Below are positions 1-8,259 of a stretch of DNA of 9,187 nt, in pieces (positions within the stretch are counted from its first letter, which is position 1; every line of letters starts with the position of its first letter). The stretch covers positions 1-9,187 of the forward strand of contig JAGRHW010000131.1 in NCBI GenBank assembly GCA_020444765.1, read 5' to 3'. Source of the stretch: Gammaproteobacteria bacterium. GTDB taxonomy: Bacteria > Pseudomonadota > Gammaproteobacteria > Granulosicoccales > Granulosicoccaceae. The notes below the pieces were generated by a model. The model saw nothing but the letters and a program-made list of their open reading frames with translations, was not told the origin of the DNA and searched no databases. The translations under genes were made by a program, and so were the position numbers.

Positions 1-896
1 CCTGCCGAGGACCAGCGTTTCAGCGTTGTCTTATTGGCAACTTCAAATGCAGAGAGCCGGGAAATAACGCGCAAGTGCTGAAGACTTTCGTCGGACCATT
101 TACCAAACAGTTCGAGACCGGCGCTACCCGATACCGAGATCGGCGCAAGCGAAGGCAACAAGCCGGACAGGGCTTGCAGATCAGCGCCACTGAGCGCGGC
201 TGTGAAACTGCCGTTCGAGTCGAGCAGCTGCTGGCGGTCGCCGCTGAAATCCATCGCTACGTTTAATACATCGGGGCTTAACGCCGGGATCGCTGCATCA
301 ATGCGAATCCTGTGCAGCCCCGAATTGTTTTGCGCACGGATATTCAGCTCACGCGCTTCCAGATCGATGGATTTTTGCCGGTATATAAAACGCACCCGGG
401 ATTCGAGCAGCGCCACCATATCGGCCTGCATAAGCCAACCCAGCACATCGAGATTGGTCGCCTCGTTACTGCTGGCGCCGTCGATTTGCCGACCGTAAAC
501 GCGATATTTGTTATTGCCGAGATACTCCACGGAAAGATTCGCGCCGACGATCGACATTTCGTTGATCTGCCAGCTGTCCTGCATCCAGGAACTCAGCAGA
601 TTAACGTCGAGCAGAATCTTATGCAGGTGCACGTCCTGCGCTTGCTCGGCGCCGGACACCAGAATCACATCCTCGAGCACCAGCCGCGGCCCAAACCCGC
701 GCCAGCTCAATTCCAGCGAACCGATTTCCACCGGGTTACCGAGGTACTGACTGAGATAGTCCTGGATGTCCGCCCGATAGGCGCCGACGAACGGCAGACT
801 GATACGCGCCGCGCCGGTGACAATGGCAATGACCACCAGCGTCAGGAAAACCAGGCTCAAGGTCCAGCGCGCGGTATGATGCGCGACCCGTTTCAT
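1..896 (-). CDS. yhdP: YhdP family AsmA-like envelope protein, N-terminal 298 residues (truncated by window edge)
   Basis: An open frame reads leftward from ATG at 896-894 to the window edge with no stop, giving 298 residues. A short basic N-terminus is followed by one hydrophobic segment at about residues 11-28, which fits a signal anchor in the inner membrane with the rest in the periplasm. Residues 63-79 (LSWRGFGPRLVLEDVIL) match the W-x-G-x-x-P-x-L-x-L-x-D-V pattern near the N-terminus of AsmA/YhdP/TamB proteins; the rest looks beta-rich and soluble. The family is large (over 1200 residues in E. coli), so most of the gene lies outside. E. coli YhdP works with TamB and YdbH in moving phospholipids toward the outer membrane and affects outer-membrane permeability. 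The start lies 14 bp after the rng stop with only a weak ribosome-binding site, suggesting co-transcription or translational coupling. Family assignment rests on the N-terminal motif and on position next to rng, as in E. coli. Confidence 0.88.
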   Translation of the reverse strand, partial: MKRVAHHTARWTLSLVFLTLVVIAIVTGAARISLPFVGAYRADIQDYLSQYLGNPVEIGSLELSWRGFGPRLVLEDVILVSGAEQAQDVHLHKILLDVNLLSSWMQDSWQINEMSIVGANLSVEYLGNNKYRVYGRQIDGASSNEATNLDVLGWLMQADMVALLESRVRFIYRQKSIDLEARELNIRAQNNSGLHRIRIDAAIPALSPDVLNVAMDFSGDRQQLLDSNGSFTAALSGADLQALSGLLPSLAPISVSGSAGLELFGKWSDESLQHLRVISRLSAFEVANKTTLKRWSSA

Positions 897-910
897 CCGC
901 GCGCTACCGG

Positions 911-2377
911 CTAGACGAGCACGACATCATACTGCTCGCGGGTGTACATACCTTCGCCCTGCAGGCGGATCGGCACACCGGTAAATTCTTCGAGTTCGGC
1001 CAGATCCCCCGACTGCTCATCGAGCAGCAGATCGGTCACCTCCGTGGAAGCGACGACGGTCAGCGAGCTGACATCGAACTGGCGGACCTGGCGGATGATC
1101 TCGCGGGTGATCTCATAACAGACCGTTTCCGCTGTTTTCATGGTGCCGCGTCCGCCGCAGGCCGGACATTCGGAGGTCAGCACGCGCTCGAGGCTTTCAC
1201 GGGTGCGTTTGCGCGTCATTTCAACCAGGCCGAGCGCGGACACATCGCAGACCTGCGTGCGAACGTGGTCGCGTTGCAGGCATTTGTCGAAGGCTTTCAT
1301 AACTTGGTCCTTATGATCTTCTTCGGTCATATCAATAAAATCTATGATGATAATCCCTCCAAGATTACGCAGACGTAACTGCCTGGCGATGGCTTGCGCC
1401 GCTTCCAGATTGGTTTTGAAAATGGTTTCTTCGAGATTCCGGTGACCGACAAAACCACCGGTATTAACGTCGATCGTGGTCATGGCTTCGGTCTGGTCTA
1501 TGACCAGATAACCGCCGGATTTGAGCTGCACTTTTTTATCCAGCGCCTTCTGGATTTCATCCTCGACACCATAGATATCGAAGATCGGCCGTTCGCCCGG
1601 ATAATGCTCGATTCTCTCGGTCAGCTCCGGGATGTACTCCTTGCAAAAATCCAGCGCCAGCTGGTAAGTCTCGCGCGAGTCGATCCGCACCCGCTCGATA
1701 CTGTGGCCCTTGATATCCCGCAGGGTGCGCAAAACCAGCGGCAAATCCCGGAAAATAACCTTGCCGGTCGTCTGATTAGTGAGCTTTTCACTGACCGTCG
1801 CCCAGACCTTGCGCAGGAACTGCATATCATTCCGGAGCGCCTCTTCGCTGGCCCCTTCGGCCATGGTACGCACGATAAAGCCACCGCCCTGCCCGTTGGC
1901 GACCGATTGCACGATGTTGCGCAGGCGCTCCCGCTCCTGTTCGTCCTCGATCTTTGTCGAGACGCCGATATTGTTCTCATTGGGCATTAACACCAGATAA
2001 CGTGACGGAATGGTGAGATTGGTCGTCAGGCGCGCACCCTTGCTGCCCAGCGGGTCCTTGATGACCTGCACGATCACGAGCTGGCCCTCGACGAGCGCCT
2101 CATGGATCGATTTTGAACCAGGCCGTTCACCATTGATATCCGGCGTGCTGGTGCGCGCAATATCGCTGGCATGTAAAAAAGCCGCCCGCTCAAGGCCCAC
2201 GTCGATAAAAGCCGCCTCCATTCCCGGCAGGACACGAACAACCTTGCCCATGTAAATATTACCAACCAGACCGCGTTTTTTGGCCCGTTCCACCAGCACT
2301 TCCGTCAACATGCCGTTTTCCACGCTGGCGACCCGGGTTTCCTGGGGTGTTACATTGATGAGTAGTTCTTCTGTCAT
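911..2377 (-). CDS. rng: Ribonuclease G
   Basis: A 488-residue endoribonuclease of the RNase E/G family; E. coli RNase G has 489. It cuts single-stranded A/U-rich RNA with 5'-monophosphate preference, matures the 5' end of 16S rRNA and degrades some mRNAs in the cytoplasm. The S1 domain spans about residues 38-128 (GNIYMGKVVRVLPGMEAAFIDVG at its start). The Mg2+-binding aspartates are visible as D303 in TIDVNTGGFVG and D346 in GIIIIDFIDM, the same numbers as in RNase E. The zinc-link CPACGG has C404 and C407, also in register with RNase E. The start chosen is ATG at 2377-2375, giving the family N-terminus MTEELLINVTPQETRVA. The frame stays open 83 codons further upstream, but that part runs into maf, has no RNase G similarity and would make the protein too long. 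A weak GGAAAG lies about 14 nt before the ATG. The leader from maf is 70 bp and holds only a weak GCCG/CGGC hairpin (2416-2427). Second gene of the maf-rng-yhdP operon. Confidence 0.97.
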   Translation of the reverse strand: MTEELLINVTPQETRVASVENGMLTEVLVERAKKRGLVGNIYMGKVVRVLPGMEAAFIDVGLERAAFLHASDIARTSTPDINGERPGSKSIHEALVEGQLVIVQVIKDPLGSKGARLTTNLTIPSRYLVLMPNENNIGVSTKIEDEQERERLRNIVQSVANGQGGGFIVRTMAEGASEEALRNDMQFLRKVWATVSEKLTNQTTGKVIFRDLPLVLRTLRDIKGHSIERVRIDSRETYQLALDFCKEYIPELTERIEHYPGERPIFDIYGVEDEIQKALDKKVQLKSGGYLVIDQTEAMTTIDVNTGGFVGHRNLEETIFKTNLEAAQAIARQLRLRNLGGIIIIDFIDMTEEDHKDQVMKAFDKCLQRDHVRTQVCDVSALGLVEMTRKRTRESLERVLTSECPACGGRGTMKTAETVCYEITREIIRQVRQFDVSSLTVVASTEVTDLLLDEQSGDLAELEEFTGVPIRLQGEGMYTREQYDVVLV

Positions 2378-2447
2378 GGGATTGCAGATGTCTTTCCGGC
2401 TGACTGTAAGATATCGCCGCCAGCGGCCTGATGTTTCTCCAAGCTGA

Positions 2448-3059
2448 TTATGAACTGTCGGTCTGCCGCGCCGCCTCAAGCACATCGATTCCGGCCGGCG
2501 CCAGCAAGCGGGCAGTTTCGTAAAGCGGCAAGCCGACAACATTCGAGTAGCTGCCTTGGATACGCTGGACGAGTATCGCGCCCAGCCCCTGAATAGCATA
2601 GGCACCGGCCTTGCCGATAGGTTCACCGGTCGCGCAATAAGCGTCTATATCCGTATCGCTCAATGCGGCAAAGGTCACGCGCGTGGTGACGACGACAGAC
2701 GAAGTTTTGCCCTTGTAGACTATAGCAGTCCCTGTCAATACCTTATGGGTTTTTCCGGACAATTTAGCCAGCATCCGCGCAGCATCCTGCGCGTCGTCAG
2801 GCTTGCCGAAAACGACGTCATCCAAAACTATCGCGGTATCTGCCGCCAGCACCGGCAAATCCGGCTGGCGCCCAAATACCGTTTGCGCCTTGTGTCTGGC
2901 AAGTCGCTCGACATACGAGGCCGCCGACTCGCCAGGCAGCAGCCGCTCGTCGATATCCGCCGCGACCACATCGACGCAGAGACCAATTTGTTCCAGCAGT
3001 TCCCTGCGCCGCGGCGACGCGCTGGCAAGCCGCAATACAGCGACAGCGCTTTTGATCAT
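2448..3059 (-). CDS. maf: Maf/YhdE family nucleoside triphosphate pyrophosphatase (dTTP/UTP type)
   Basis: A 203-residue Maf protein, about normal length for the family. Maf enzymes hydrolyse (d)NTPs to NMP plus pyrophosphate and act in the cytoplasm on canonical pyrimidine or modified nucleotides; overexpression can block septation. Conserved motifs are present in order: ASASPRR at 12-18, AADT at 72-75, FGKP at 84-87, [10 protein letters not shown] at 145-154, IQG at 156-158, and VVGLPLYET at 174-182. The glutamine of IQG (Q157), where YceF-type proteins carry glutamate, points to the YhdE subfamily that prefers dTTP/UTP. Position 149 is Gly where E. coli YhdE has Asp in EPxDKAGAY; this variant probably occurs elsewhere in the family. 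The start ATG at 3059-3057 puts the first conserved block near residue 10, as usual; only a weak GGA precedes it. First gene of a leftward operon with rng and yhdP, divergent from the flavoprotein gene at 3134. Confidence 0.95.
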   Translation of the reverse strand: MIKSAVAVLRLASASPRRRELLEQIGLCVDVVAADIDERLLPGESAASYVERLARHKAQTVFGRQPDLPVLAADTAIVLDDVVFGKPDDAQDAARMLAKLSGKTHKVLTGTAIVYKGKTSSVVVTTRVTFAALSDTDIDAYCATGEPIGKAGAYAIQGLGAILVQRIQGSYSNVVGLPLYETARLLAPAGIDVLEAARQTDSS

Positions 3060-3088
3060 GCTACTGTGTCCGTAAGTTTTACAATCTC

Positions 3089-3111
3089 GGTTATACTAGA
3101 GCCAGTTAACC
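3089..3111. promoter_or_regulatory. Divergent promoter region with overlapping -10 hexamers inside an imperfect inverted repeat
   Basis: On the plus strand TATACT (3092-3097) is one mismatch from the sigma70 -10 consensus and sits 37 nt before the flavoprotein ATG. On the minus strand TATAAC (3095-3090) is likewise near consensus and sits 31 nt before the maf ATG. Neither has a convincing -35 hexamer at 16-18 bp. The two hexamers share bases 3092-3095 and lie in an imperfect inverted repeat: GGTTATACT (3089-3097), a six-base spacer, then AGTTAACC (3104-3111), matching except for one extra T. Symmetric -10 elements that fire both ways are known in bacteria. The repeat could equally be an operator. 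The hexamers are seen directly; their activity is inferred. Confidence 0.5.
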
Positions 3112-3133
3112 TTGCGTTTATTTTGGAAAAGCG

Positions 3134-4261
3134 ATGAAAAAAATAACTGTCATCGGCACGGGTTTCGGTGCTTTAACCGCCGTTAAAACACTCCGCAAAG
3201 CCGATAAAACAGCCGCTATAACCGTGATCGGCAAAACGCCGGAATTCCTCTATTACCCAAGCCTGATCTGGGTTCCGTCCGGCTTGAGGAAGCGTGAGGC
3301 CATCACCGCCAATTTACAGGCGTTCTTCAAGCGCAACAATATTCATTTTCACCCACACCCGGCGACCGGCCTGGCTGACGGCGGGCGCAGCGTCATCACC
3401 GAAAACGGCACGGTGGAAAACGATGCGCTGATCATCGCCTCCGGCGGGCGTTATCTGCAGAAGCTGCCCGGTATCGAGCATGCCATGATTCCCTGCCGCA
3501 GCTACGAGGACGCGGATAAAATCCGTGAGCGTCTCGACGGCCTTAAGGAAGGCACACTGGCATTCGGCTTCAGCGGCAATCCGAACGAGGGCTCGGCGAT
3601 GCGCGGCGGCCCTATTTTCGAGTTTTTGTTCGGCACTGAGTCATGGCTCAGGCAACAGGGCCGCCGCGATAAATTCCGGCTGGTTTTTTTCTGTCCCTCG
3701 CCCCGTCCCGGCCAGCGCATGGGCGACAAGGCCGTCGACCGCCTGCTCAATCGCATGAAGGCCAATCGTATCGATCTGCATCTTGGTCACAAGATCAAAG
3801 GGTTTACCGACAGTCAGGTGATGACCGAAGGCGGCGACTTCCATGCCGATATGATCGTCTTTATTCCCGGCATGACGGGCAGTGAATGGCTGCAGGACAT
3901 CGACCTGCCGAAATCACCCGGCGGTCTGCTCAAAGCCGATGCTCACTGCCGGGTCGAAGGCCAGCAGTGTGTCTACGCCGTTGGCGATTGCGGCAGTTTT
4001 CCTGGACCGGACTGGAAGCCCAAGCAGGCGCATATGGCCGACTTGCAGGCGGTCTGCGCGGCGCGCAACGTACTCGCCGAACTCGACGGCAAACCCGCCA
4101 CGCAGACATTCCGTACCGAACTGGCCTGCATCGTCGATACCACCGACAGCGGCATGTTTGTCGCGCGCACCGAAGGCTTCAACGTTATGCTGCCGTCTAC
4201 CCGGCTGCTGCACTGGCTGAAGCGGTTTTTCGAGTGGTGGTATCTGCGTCAGTATCGATAG
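3134..4261 (+). CDS. FAD-dependent oxidoreductase of the sulfide:quinone oxidoreductase / flavocytochrome c family
   Basis: A 375-residue two-dinucleotide-binding-domain flavoprotein. The FAD Rossmann motif is VIGTGFGA at 6-13 (the third glycine replaced by Ala13), and the second FAD-contact motif is VYAVGDCGSF at 280-289. IASGG at 101-105 is the usual ATG-like motif. Residues 157-166 (RGGPIFEFLF) and the following LRQQGRRDKFRL resemble the SQR/FccB stretch GPAYEFxxxxxxxLRxxGxRDK. Cysteines are at 121, 187, 272, 279, 286, 308 and 332. C121 sits where SQR has its first active-site cysteine and C332 near its C-terminal one, but the middle SQR cysteine just before GPxxEF is absent. The last 20 residues (TRLLHWLKRFFEWWYLRQYR) form a basic, aromatic amphipathic helix like the one anchoring SQR to the cytoplasmic membrane, so quinone is a likely acceptor. 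Substrate may be sulfide or another reduced sulfur species, or something else. Start supported by GGAAA seven bases before the ATG and by placement of the FAD motif. Monocistronic; convergent with the next gene. Confidence 0.85.
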   Translation: MKKITVIGTGFGALTAVKTLRKADKTAAITVIGKTPEFLYYPSLIWVPSGLRKREAITANLQAFFKRNNIHFHPHPATGLADGGRSVITENGTVENDALIIASGGRYLQKLPGIEHAMIPCRSYEDADKIRERLDGLKEGTLAFGFSGNPNEGSAMRGGPIFEFLFGTESWLRQQGRRDKFRLVFFCPSPRPGQRMGDKAVDRLLNRMKANRIDLHLGHKIKGFTDSQVMTEGGDFHADMIVFIPGMTGSEWLQDIDLPKSPGGLLKADAHCRVEGQQCVYAVGDCGSFPGPDWKPKQAHMADLQAVCAARNVLAELDGKPATQTFRTELACIVDTTDSGMFVARTEGFNVMLPSTRLLHWLKRFFEWWYLRQYR

Positions 4262-4272
4262 GGCCAATAGAG

Positions 4273-4292
4273 TCCGGGCGGTCTTGCCCGGA
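4273..4292 (+). terminator. GC-rich hairpin after the flavoprotein gene, no U-tract
   Basis: TCCGGGC (4273-4279) and GCCCGGA (4286-4292) form a perfect 7-bp stem with a 6-base loop, 11 bp after the stop of the SQR-like gene. No run of T follows on either strand, so it is not a textbook intrinsic terminator. It may pause transcription or protect 3' ends between these two convergent genes. Confidence 0.4.
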
Positions 4293-4297
4293 AGAGT

Positions 4298-4325
4298 GTC
4301 ATTCCCGATCGGGGTCGGGAATGAC
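4298..4325. repeat. Perfect palindromic hairpin of the GTCATTCCCG type between convergent genes
   Basis: GTCATTCCCGA (4298-4308) and TCGGGAATGAC (4315-4325) are exact reverse complements around a 6-base loop. The hairpin lies 8 bp beyond the stop of the large oxidoreductase gene (minus strand) and 36 bp beyond the stop of the SQR-like gene. No T-run follows on either strand. The GTCATTCCCG...CGGGAATGAC core resembles dispersed palindromes seen in many copies in numerous beta- and gammaproteobacterial genomes, so it may be a REP-like repeat that also serves as a bidirectional 3'-end structure. Copy number cannot be judged from this window. Confidence 0.55.
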
Positions 4326-4333
4326 GGAAAGCC

Positions 4334-7300
4334 TTAGAGCAACACCTGCTCCAGACCGCCCGAGCGAACTTCCGTGACAAAGTCGGCTGCCCAGTTTTCA
4401 CCCAGTTCCGACTTCGCCAGTTCGACGACGATGTAATCCGTTTCCAGACCTGTTTCGTCCTCGTAACGGCTGAGGCCCTGGACACAGGCCGGACAGGAAG
4501 TCAGCAGCTTGACCTCGCCATGCTCGACCCGCTTTTTGCCCGTCCAGTACTCGACACCTTTTTGCAGTTCCTCGGATTTCCGGAATTTCACCTGGGTCGC
4601 TATATCCGGCCGCGACACCGCCCAGGTGCCCGCCTCTCCACAGCAGCGGTCGGACAAGATCACGTCGTCGTTCAACAAGGCCTTGCTGACGCGGAGCGCG
4701 TTGTAGGTTTTCATCGGCGTATGACAGGGCTCATGATACATATACTTGACGCCGTTGAGATTCCTGGCCGAAAACCCCTTTTCCATCAGATACTCGTGAA
4801 TATCGAGTAAGCGGCAACCCTTGAATATCTGCTCAAACTCGTATTTCAGCAATTGGTCCATACAGGTTCCACAGGACACGATGACCGTTTTGATGTCCAT
4901 ATAATTCAGCGTATTGGCGATTCTATGGAACAGCACCCGGTTTTCGGCAGTGATCTGCTGCCCCTTGCTTTGATCGCCGGACGAGGTTTGTGGATAACCG
5001 CAGCACAGATAACCGGGCGGTAAAATCGTTTTCGCACCGGACTTGTATAACATGGCAAGCGTTGCCAGACCGACCTGACTGAAAAGCCGCTCCGAACCAC
5101 AACCGGGAAAGTAAAAAACCGCGTCGGATTCGTCGTTGACCATTTGCGGGTTACGCAATATCGGGATATAGCGCGCATCTTCCACGCCCAGCAGAGCACG
5201 CGTGGTTTTGGCCGGCAGCATCTGCGCTTTCGGCAGTTTCCGGTTGACGAAATGCACGACCTGTTCAACAACCGGACTACCACCGGTCGTTTGTCGCGGC
5301 CTGGCTTTTTGCCTGCTCGAAACCGGCAAAACCCCCAGTATGCGATTTGCCAAACGCTGTCCCTTGAACCCCCAGTCGACCATCAGCTTGCGCATGACCT
5401 TTATCGTCGCCGGGTCCTTGACGTTCAAAAAAGCCATGGAAGCCGCCGTCATCAATTTGGGCCTGCGGCGTCCACGCTCACGCAGCACCTTGCGCATTTC
5501 AACCGTCACATCGCCAAAATCGATATTCACCGGGCATGGCGATTCGCAACGGTGGCACACCGTACAGTGGTCGGCGACATCGTTCATCTCATCAAAGTGA
5601 CGGATCGAAATCCCGCGGCGGGTTTGCTCCTCATACAAAAACGCTTCGATAATCAGGCCGGTAGCGAGAATCTTGTTTCTCGGCGAATAGAGAAGATTGG
5701 CGCGCGGCACATGAGTCGTGCAAACGGGCTTGCATTTTCCACAGCGCAGGCAATCCTTGATACTGTCATTCAAGGCGCCAAGCTCGCTCTGCTCAAGGAT
5801 AATCGCTTCCTGCTTGAGCAACTGCAAGGAAGGCGTGTAGGCATCATGGAGCCCCGAACCAGGCAATAACTTACCCCGGTTGAAACGGCCTTCCGGATCC
5901 ACCCTTTGCTTATAGCTGCTGAAAGCCTCGAGCATCTTGTCGTCGAGATACTGGATTTTCGTCAGGCCTATGCCATGTTCTCCGGAGATCACACCATCGA
6001 GCAGTCTTGCAAGCTCCATAACCTGATCGACGATACGCTCAGCCTCGTGGAGCATGTCGTAATTGTAGGAGTTGACCGGAATATTCGTATGCACATTGCC
6101 ATCGCCGGCATGCATATGCAGCGCTACAAACAAACGGGCAGGACGCAATTCCGCATGAATCGAATCGAATTTTTTCCGAATCTGCGCAAACTGCGCGCCA
6201 CTGAAAATATCACTCAGCGCACGAGCGACTTCCTGCCGATAGGATATACGCGTCGCCCCTGTCAACAGGGAGACGGCAAGCTCGTCCGACCCGGGCTGCA
6301 GAACCTCACGGGTTTGCAGACGCTCGAGAAAATCCGCATTGGATACCTGCATTTTTTCCAGTGTTCTGCGCCATTGCTTGTCAATCGAGGCGAGCAGGCT
6401 TATTGCAACACCGCGCTTGTTTTCGAGGATCTCCCTGTCTTCGGTATTTGCATCAAACTCAGCCAGCGCCTGCGAGCTTTGCGATTCCTCCGACAGATAG
6501 TCTTCCACGGCGTTGAGCATCGCCAGTTTGTTCTTCAGCGACTGAACGATATTGATACGCTCGATCCCCTCGCTGTATTCGGCCAGCCGTTCGAGCGGGA
6601 TGACGACGTCTTCGTTGATTTTGAACGCGTTCGTATGCGCGGCGATCGCAGCCGTACGCGAACGGTCGGCCCAGAAACTTTTGCGCGCGGTTTCACTGGC
6701 GGCGATAAAACCCTCCGCGCCGCGAAGATTCGCCATCTGCACGACTTGTGAGGCGGCAGCGGCCAAAGCCTGTTCATCATCACTGACGATGTCGGCAAGC
6801 AGCAGCATTTTCGGCAGTTCGCCGCGCGAGGCCTTGGGGCTGTATTTCACCGCCTTGATGTAGCGATCATCGAGATGCTCGAGTCCGGAAAGGTCTATAT
6901 CCGCCAGTGCGTCGATATAGCTTTTAATTTCTACAATAGCCGGCACCGCCGCCTGCAGATCCTTGCCGTAAAACTCCAGACAAATCGTACGGATATAATC
7001 AGGCATCCGATGCAGGATAAAGACCCCGGAAGTGATCAGGCCATCGCAACCTTCCTTTTGCACACCGGGCAAGCCGCCAAGATACTTATCGGTGACGTCC
7101 TTGCCCAGTCCCCGCTTGCGTAAATCGGCGCCGTTAAAACGCAATATCTCCGGCGAACCGACAGGCGTCTTGCCGTCAGCCTCATAACGGTCGACCTGAA
7201 ACTCAACGACTTCCTGATCATGAATCCGGCCGAGATTGTGCCCGAGCCTGGTTATTTCCAGCCATTGCCCGCTGGCGGAAACCATTTTCCAGGACACCAG

Positions 7301-8194
7301 ATTGTCCAGCGTGGTGCCCCACAGAACCGCCTTTTTGCCACCGGCATTCATTGCGATATTGCCGCCAATCGTCGAAGCATCCTGTGACGTCGGATCAACC
7401 GCAAACGCCAGGCTTTGTGCCGCCGCAGCTTCGGACACCCGTCTAGTCACAACACCCGACTCGACATGAATCGTTGCAACCGGCTCTTCCACGCCGGGGA
7501 TTCTGCGCACATCTATCGGCGAGATTTTCTCAAGCTTTTCCAGATTGATAACCGCGGTATCCGGATGTAGCGGTATTGCACCACCGGTATAGCCGGTACC
7601 ACCACCGCGCGGAATCATGGTCAGGTCCAATGCGATACACGCGTTGACAATACCGGCGACCTCTTGCTCCGTATCGGGTGTGATTACCACAAACGGCAGC
7701 TCGACGCGCCAGTCGGTCGCATCCGTAACATGTGACACGCGCGCCAGCCCGTCAAACTGAATATTGTCTCGATGCGTTACCTTCTCCAGCCGTGCACGGA
7801 CTTTTTTACGCAGCGCCTGCGTCTCGGCAAATTTTTGTTCAAACCGGGTTACCGCCTCACGAGTAACCGCCGCAAGCTGCTCCGCGTCCTGATTGCCATC
7901 AAGCCGCCCTTCCACCAGCCGCAGACGATGATTCATACCGCTGATCAACGTCTTTAAACGGGAAGGGTTTTCGAGCAGATCATCCTGGATAAACGGATTG
8001 CGGGTAACCACCCACATGTCGCCCAGCACTTCATAGACCATGCGCGCGGAACGTCCGGTTTTGCGTTGCGAACGCAGTTTATTTATCCGCGACCAGGTTT
8101 CCTCACCAAGAAAACGGATAACGATCTCGCGATCGGAAAAAGAGGTGTAGTTGTAAGGAATCTCTCTGAGACGGGTCGAACGCTGCTCGTTCAT
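4334..8194 (-). CDS. Large FAD-linked oxidase / 4Fe-4S / CCG-domain dehydrogenase fusion (DUF3683 family, GlcD-GlpC type)
   Basis: A 1286-residue cytoplasmic protein joining modules that are separate subunits in glycolate or glycerol-3-phosphate dehydrogenases. Residues 1-140 match my recollection of the DUF3683 N-terminus ([23 protein letters not shown]). Residues about 145-400 form the PCMH-type FAD domain, with the loop [14 protein letters not shown] at 195-208. Residues about 400-780 form the FAD-oxidase C-terminal domain, with [12 protein letters not shown] at 693-704 and [10 protein letters not shown] at 737-746. Two 4Fe-4S motifs follow: C815, C818, C821, C825 and C877, C880, C883, C887. 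The C-terminal third has GlpC/HdrB-like CCG motifs: C1032 with C1064-C1065, C1108/C1111, C1157 with C1184-C1185, and C1234/C1237. The family oxidises 2-hydroxyacids such as D-lactate, glycolate or D-2-hydroxyglutarate (compare E. coli YdiJ, also a fusion but shorter) and passes electrons through Fe-S to quinone or another carrier; the substrate here is unknown. Start ATG at 8194-8192 follows the family N-terminus. An in-frame TTG 24 codons upstream lies before the likely promoter. No Shine-Dalgarno is visible. Confidence 0.93.
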   Translation of the reverse strand: MNEQRSTRLREIPYNYTSFSDREIVIRFLGEETWSRINKLRSQRKTGRSARMVYEVLGDMWVVTRNPFIQDDLLENPSRLKTLISGMNHRLRLVEGRLDGNQDAEQLAAVTREAVTRFEQKFAETQALRKKVRARLEKVTHRDNIQFDGLARVSHVTDATDWRVELPFVVITPDTEQEVAGIVNACIALDLTMIPRGGGTGYTGGAIPLHPDTAVINLEKLEKISPIDVRRIPGVEEPVATIHVESGVVTRRVSEAAAAQSLAFAVDPTSQDASTIGGNIAMNAGGKKAVLWGTTLDNLVSWKMVSASGQWLEITRLGHNLGRIHDQEVVEFQVDRYEADGKTPVGSPEILRFNGADLRKRGLGKDVTDKYLGGLPGVQKEGCDGLITSGVFILHRMPDYIRTICLEFYGKDLQAAVPAIVEIKSYIDALADIDLSGLEHLDDRYIKAVKYSPKASRGELPKMLLLADIVSDDEQALAAAASQVVQMANLRGAEGFIAASETARKSFWADRSRTAAIAAHTNAFKINEDVVIPLERLAEYSEGIERINIVQSLKNKLAMLNAVEDYLSEESQSSQALAEFDANTEDREILENKRGVAISLLASIDKQWRRTLEKMQVSNADFLERLQTREVLQPGSDELAVSLLTGATRISYRQEVARALSDIFSGAQFAQIRKKFDSIHAELRPARLFVALHMHAGDGNVHTNIPVNSYNYDMLHEAERIVDQVMELARLLDGVISGEHGIGLTKIQYLDDKMLEAFSSYKQRVDPEGRFNRGKLLPGSGLHDAYTPSLQLLKQEAIILEQSELGALNDSIKDCLRCGKCKPVCTTHVPRANLLYSPRNKILATGLIIEAFLYEEQTRRGISIRHFDEMNDVADHCTVCHRCESPCPVNIDFGDVTVEMRKVLRERGRRRPKLMTAASMAFLNVKDPATIKVMRKLMVDWGFKGQRLANRILGVLPVSSRQKARPRQTTGGSPVVEQVVHFVNRKLPKAQMLPAKTTRALLGVEDARYIPILRNPQMVNDESDAVFYFPGCGSERLFSQVGLATLAMLYKSGAKTILPPGYLCCGYPQTSSGDQSKGQQITAENRVLFHRIANTLNYMDIKTVIVSCGTCMDQLLKYEFEQIFKGCRLLDIHEYLMEKGFSARNLNGVKYMYHEPCHTPMKTYNALRVSKALLNDDVILSDRCCGEAGTWAVSRPDIATQVKFRKSEELQKGVEYWTGKKRVEHGEVKLLTSCPACVQGLSRYEDETGLETDYIVVELAKSELGENWAADFVTEVRSGGLEQVLL

Positions 8195-8230
8195 GAATAC
8201 GCGATCAATCTGCTGGCGTGGGGAGACGCA

Positions 8231-8259
8231 ATTGTATCTAGCTGCGCCGCCGCATGCAA
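8231..8259 (-). promoter_or_regulatory. Probable sigma70 promoter of the large oxidoreductase gene
   Basis: Reading the minus strand, TTGCAT (8259-8254) and TACAAT (8236-8231) are separated by exactly 17 bp. The -10 has one mismatch from TATAAT; the -35 keeps the key TTG. Transcription would start near 8224, giving an untranslated leader of about 30 nt before the ATG at 8194. This placement argues against any upstream in-frame start. Sequence-based prediction only. Confidence 0.55.

Noticed and set aside
312..914. 200-codon plus-strand frame opposite yhdP
   Set aside because: The minus strand is open throughout, with an N-terminal membrane segment and an AsmA-type motif. The plus-strand product is rich in His/Arg/Gln without domain features.
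1394..1990. 198-codon plus-strand frame opposite rng
   Set aside because: It is antisense to the catalytic core of RNase G, whose conservation explains the open frame.
2378..2447. Possible separate promoter or attenuator in the maf-rng gap
   Set aside because: TTGGAG and TATCTT are 23 bp apart, too far for sigma70, and the only hairpin has a 4-bp stem. Nothing convincing is present.
2378..2626. 83-codon upstream extension of the RNase G reading frame
   Set aside because: It overlaps the 3' end of maf and lacks RNase G similarity. The ATG at 2377 gives the standard N-terminus and a 488-residue length, with catalytic residues numbered as in RNase E.
5144..6751. Long plus-strand open frames (5144-5869 and 5906-6751) opposite the large oxidoreductase
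   Set aside because: They are mirror frames of a well-supported coding sequence with conserved motifs. Their translations show no recognisable domain and no ribosome-binding site stands out.
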